Below the pieces are notes generated by a model. That model had not been told where the DNA came from. It was given only the letters and a program-made list of their open reading frames with translations, and ran no database searches. A stretch of DNA of 64,000 nucleotides from Verrucomicrobiota bacterium (GTDB lineage: Bacteria; Verrucomicrobiota; Verrucomicrobiia; Verrucomicrobiales; Akkermansiaceae): the NCBI GenBank assembly GCA_017301995.1, contig JAFLEH010000002.1, forward strand, positions 284,839 through 348,838, read 5' to 3'. A program made the translations under genes and the position numbers. Each line of letters begins with the position of its first letter. Position 1 is the stretch's first letter. Shown here piece by piece: positions 62,947 through 64,000 of the stretch.

Positions 62947-64000
62947 ATGAAATCAAATTTGGAAACCGGATGGGCGTTCCGGATCAGTGTGGGCCGGACA
63001 ACCCGCCCGCTTGGTTGTGCGATGGGTGCTTGGCTGGCATGCGCGGGCTTCTCCACAGCGGAAACGGTCCGGCTTGAGTCGCTGGACCTCAATCTGATGC
63101 GGCAGGGCTACGGCAAGGCCTTGGCCGGAAAATCGGTCACGGAGAAGCCGTTGTTGCTAGGTGGCAGGACCTATACGCAGGGTGTGGGAACCCACGCGAA
63201 TAGCACCTATTGGCTCGATCTCGGTGGCAAGGCGCAACGTTTCAGCGCGACCGTGGGAGTGGACGGCAATTGCAATGGTCCGGCATCGCTCGTGTTCCGG
63301 ATTGTCGGGGATGACCGGGAACTTTGGCAATCGGGCGTCATGAAGGCGGGCGACGCACCAAAGGACGTCGAAGTTCCATTGGAAGGCGTGAAGATGCTTT
63401 TATTGGAAGTGACCGATGCCGGGGACGGAATCTCCTACGATCATGCCGATTGGGCGGACGCGCGGTTCGAGATGGCGGAGGGAAAACCGAAGCCGATCCA
63501 CGCGCCGGGTGATGAAATGGTGATTCTAACGCCGAAACCCGGTCCCGCACCCCGGATCAACGGCCCCACGATCTACGGAGCGCGGCCGGGCAAGCCGTTT
63601 CTCTATCGGATTCCGTGCCAGGGCACACGCCCTATCGGTTTCGTGGCCGACGGCCTTCCTCCGACGCTGAAGCTGGATGCCGTCAGCGGCGTGATTACGG
63701 GAACGACACCGCCCGCTGGCACGCACCGGATCACGCTGCGGGCGAAGAACCCGCATGGCGAATCGAGCCGCTTGTTCCGGTTGGTGTCCGGCGACACGCT
63801 GGCTCTGACGCCGCCGATGGGCTGGAACCATTGGTATGTTCACTATGACCGGATCACCGACAAGCTGATGCGCGAGGCGGCCGACACGATGGTTTCAAGC
63901 GGCATGGCCGATGTGGGCTATCAGTATGTCAACATCGACGATTGTTGGATGAACGCGCCGAGAAACAAGGACCCGCTGCGGGTGGGGCCGTTGCGGGACG
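62947..64000 (+). CDS. Alpha-galactosidase (GH27) with NPCBM and Ig-like domains, truncated by window end
   Basis: The first 351 codons of an exported alpha-galactosidase are present. A leader (hydrophobic near GCAMGAWLACAGFSTA) is followed by a putative carbohydrate-binding NPCBM domain (about residues 40-175; TYTQGVGTHANSTYWLDLGG, FSATVGVDGNCNG). An Ig-like He_PIG domain comes next (about 200-280; GFVADGLPPTLKLDAVSGVI), and then the GH27 barrel begins (TPPMGWNHWYVHY, YQYVNIDDCWM). The catalytic Asp residues lie beyond base 64000. ATG 62947 is 8 bp after the GH2 stop. With galK present, the released galactose can enter the Leloir pathway. Confidence 0.92.
   Translation, partial: MKSNLETGWAFRISVGRTTRPLGCAMGAWLACAGFSTAETVRLESLDLNLMRQGYGKALAGKSVTEKPLLLGGRTYTQGVGTHANSTYWLDLGGKAQRFSATVGVDGNCNGPASLVFRIVGDDRELWQSGVMKAGDAPKDVEVPLEGVKMLLLEVTDAGDGISYDHADWADARFEMAEGKPKPIHAPGDEMVILTPKPGPAPRINGPTIYGARPGKPFLYRIPCQGTRPIGFVADGLPPTLKLDAVSGVITGTTPPAGTHRITLRAKNPHGESSRLFRLVSGDTLALTPPMGWNHWYVHYDRITDKLMREAADTMVSSGMADVGYQYVNIDDCWMNAPRNKDPLRVGPLRD

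Overview
The window looks like a chromosomal segment of a high-GC member of the Verrucomicrobiota (Luteolibacter/Haloferula-like; genus not proven). Three things support this. A site identical to the published verrucomicrobial LexA motif (TGTTC-N4-GAACA) lies upstream of recA. A roughly 1180-residue prepilin-like protein resembles the Verru_Chthon cassette A family. Many genes encode secreted carbohydrate-active enzymes, one protein has a PEP-CTERM-like tail, and the short intergenic regions carry word-like tandem repeats. I saw no rRNA, tRNA, CRISPR array, insertion sequence or phage module, and the core genes are intact.

Layout. 0-12.5 kb: a GH29 fucosidase (cut by the window edge) divergent from a DPP-IV-type peptidase, with a 16-bp perfect palindrome between them; cyuA-like cysteine desulfidase; mnmE (tail-to-tail overlap) with a zinc-ribbon membrane protein; a secreted GH16 glucanase; an 804-residue secreted protein with a duplicated module; an amidase-like protein; a small secreted protein. 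12.6-22.4 kb: an ABC half-transporter whose ATPase motifs are degenerate, then a minus-strand operon of four secreted polysaccharide enzymes (alpha/beta hydrolase, GH51 arabinofuranosidase, GH43/117-like propeller, alginate-lyase-fold protein). 22.8-31.1 kb: two small proteins, creB-creC separated by an octamer tandem repeat, recA with its LexA site, a 1-kb intergenic region with REP-like repeats and candidate NrdR boxes, and nrdJ (B12-dependent ribonucleotide reductase).

31.1-38.2 kb: a lipoprotein, a secreted EEP-fold enzyme, an FHA membrane protein, then a minus-strand cobalamin riboswitch followed by three overlapping genes (DUF4465-like surface protein, TonB-dependent receptor, second surface protein). 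This is best read as a B12 capture system and matches the B12 need created by NrdJ. 38.4-43.8 kb: an osmoregulated periplasmic glucan operon, opgG-small membrane protein-opgH, followed by galK. 43.9-47.3 kb: a minus-strand purD-pyrR-membrane protein-pyrB operon with tight or overlapping junctions. 47.6-52.4 kb: the large prepilin-like protein, a small secreted protein distantly related to the one at 11.8 kb, and a P-II protein behind a consensus sigma-54 promoter.

52.9-64 kb: a sugar-utilisation locus: AraC-family regulator divergent from a sodium/sugar symporter, then a cytoplasmic DUF5107-like/TPR protein, a secreted DUF1080 protein, a GH2 enzyme and a GH27 alpha-galactosidase that runs off the window. 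With galK and the other glycosidases this points to growth on galactose-, arabinose- and fucose-containing plant or algal polysaccharides.
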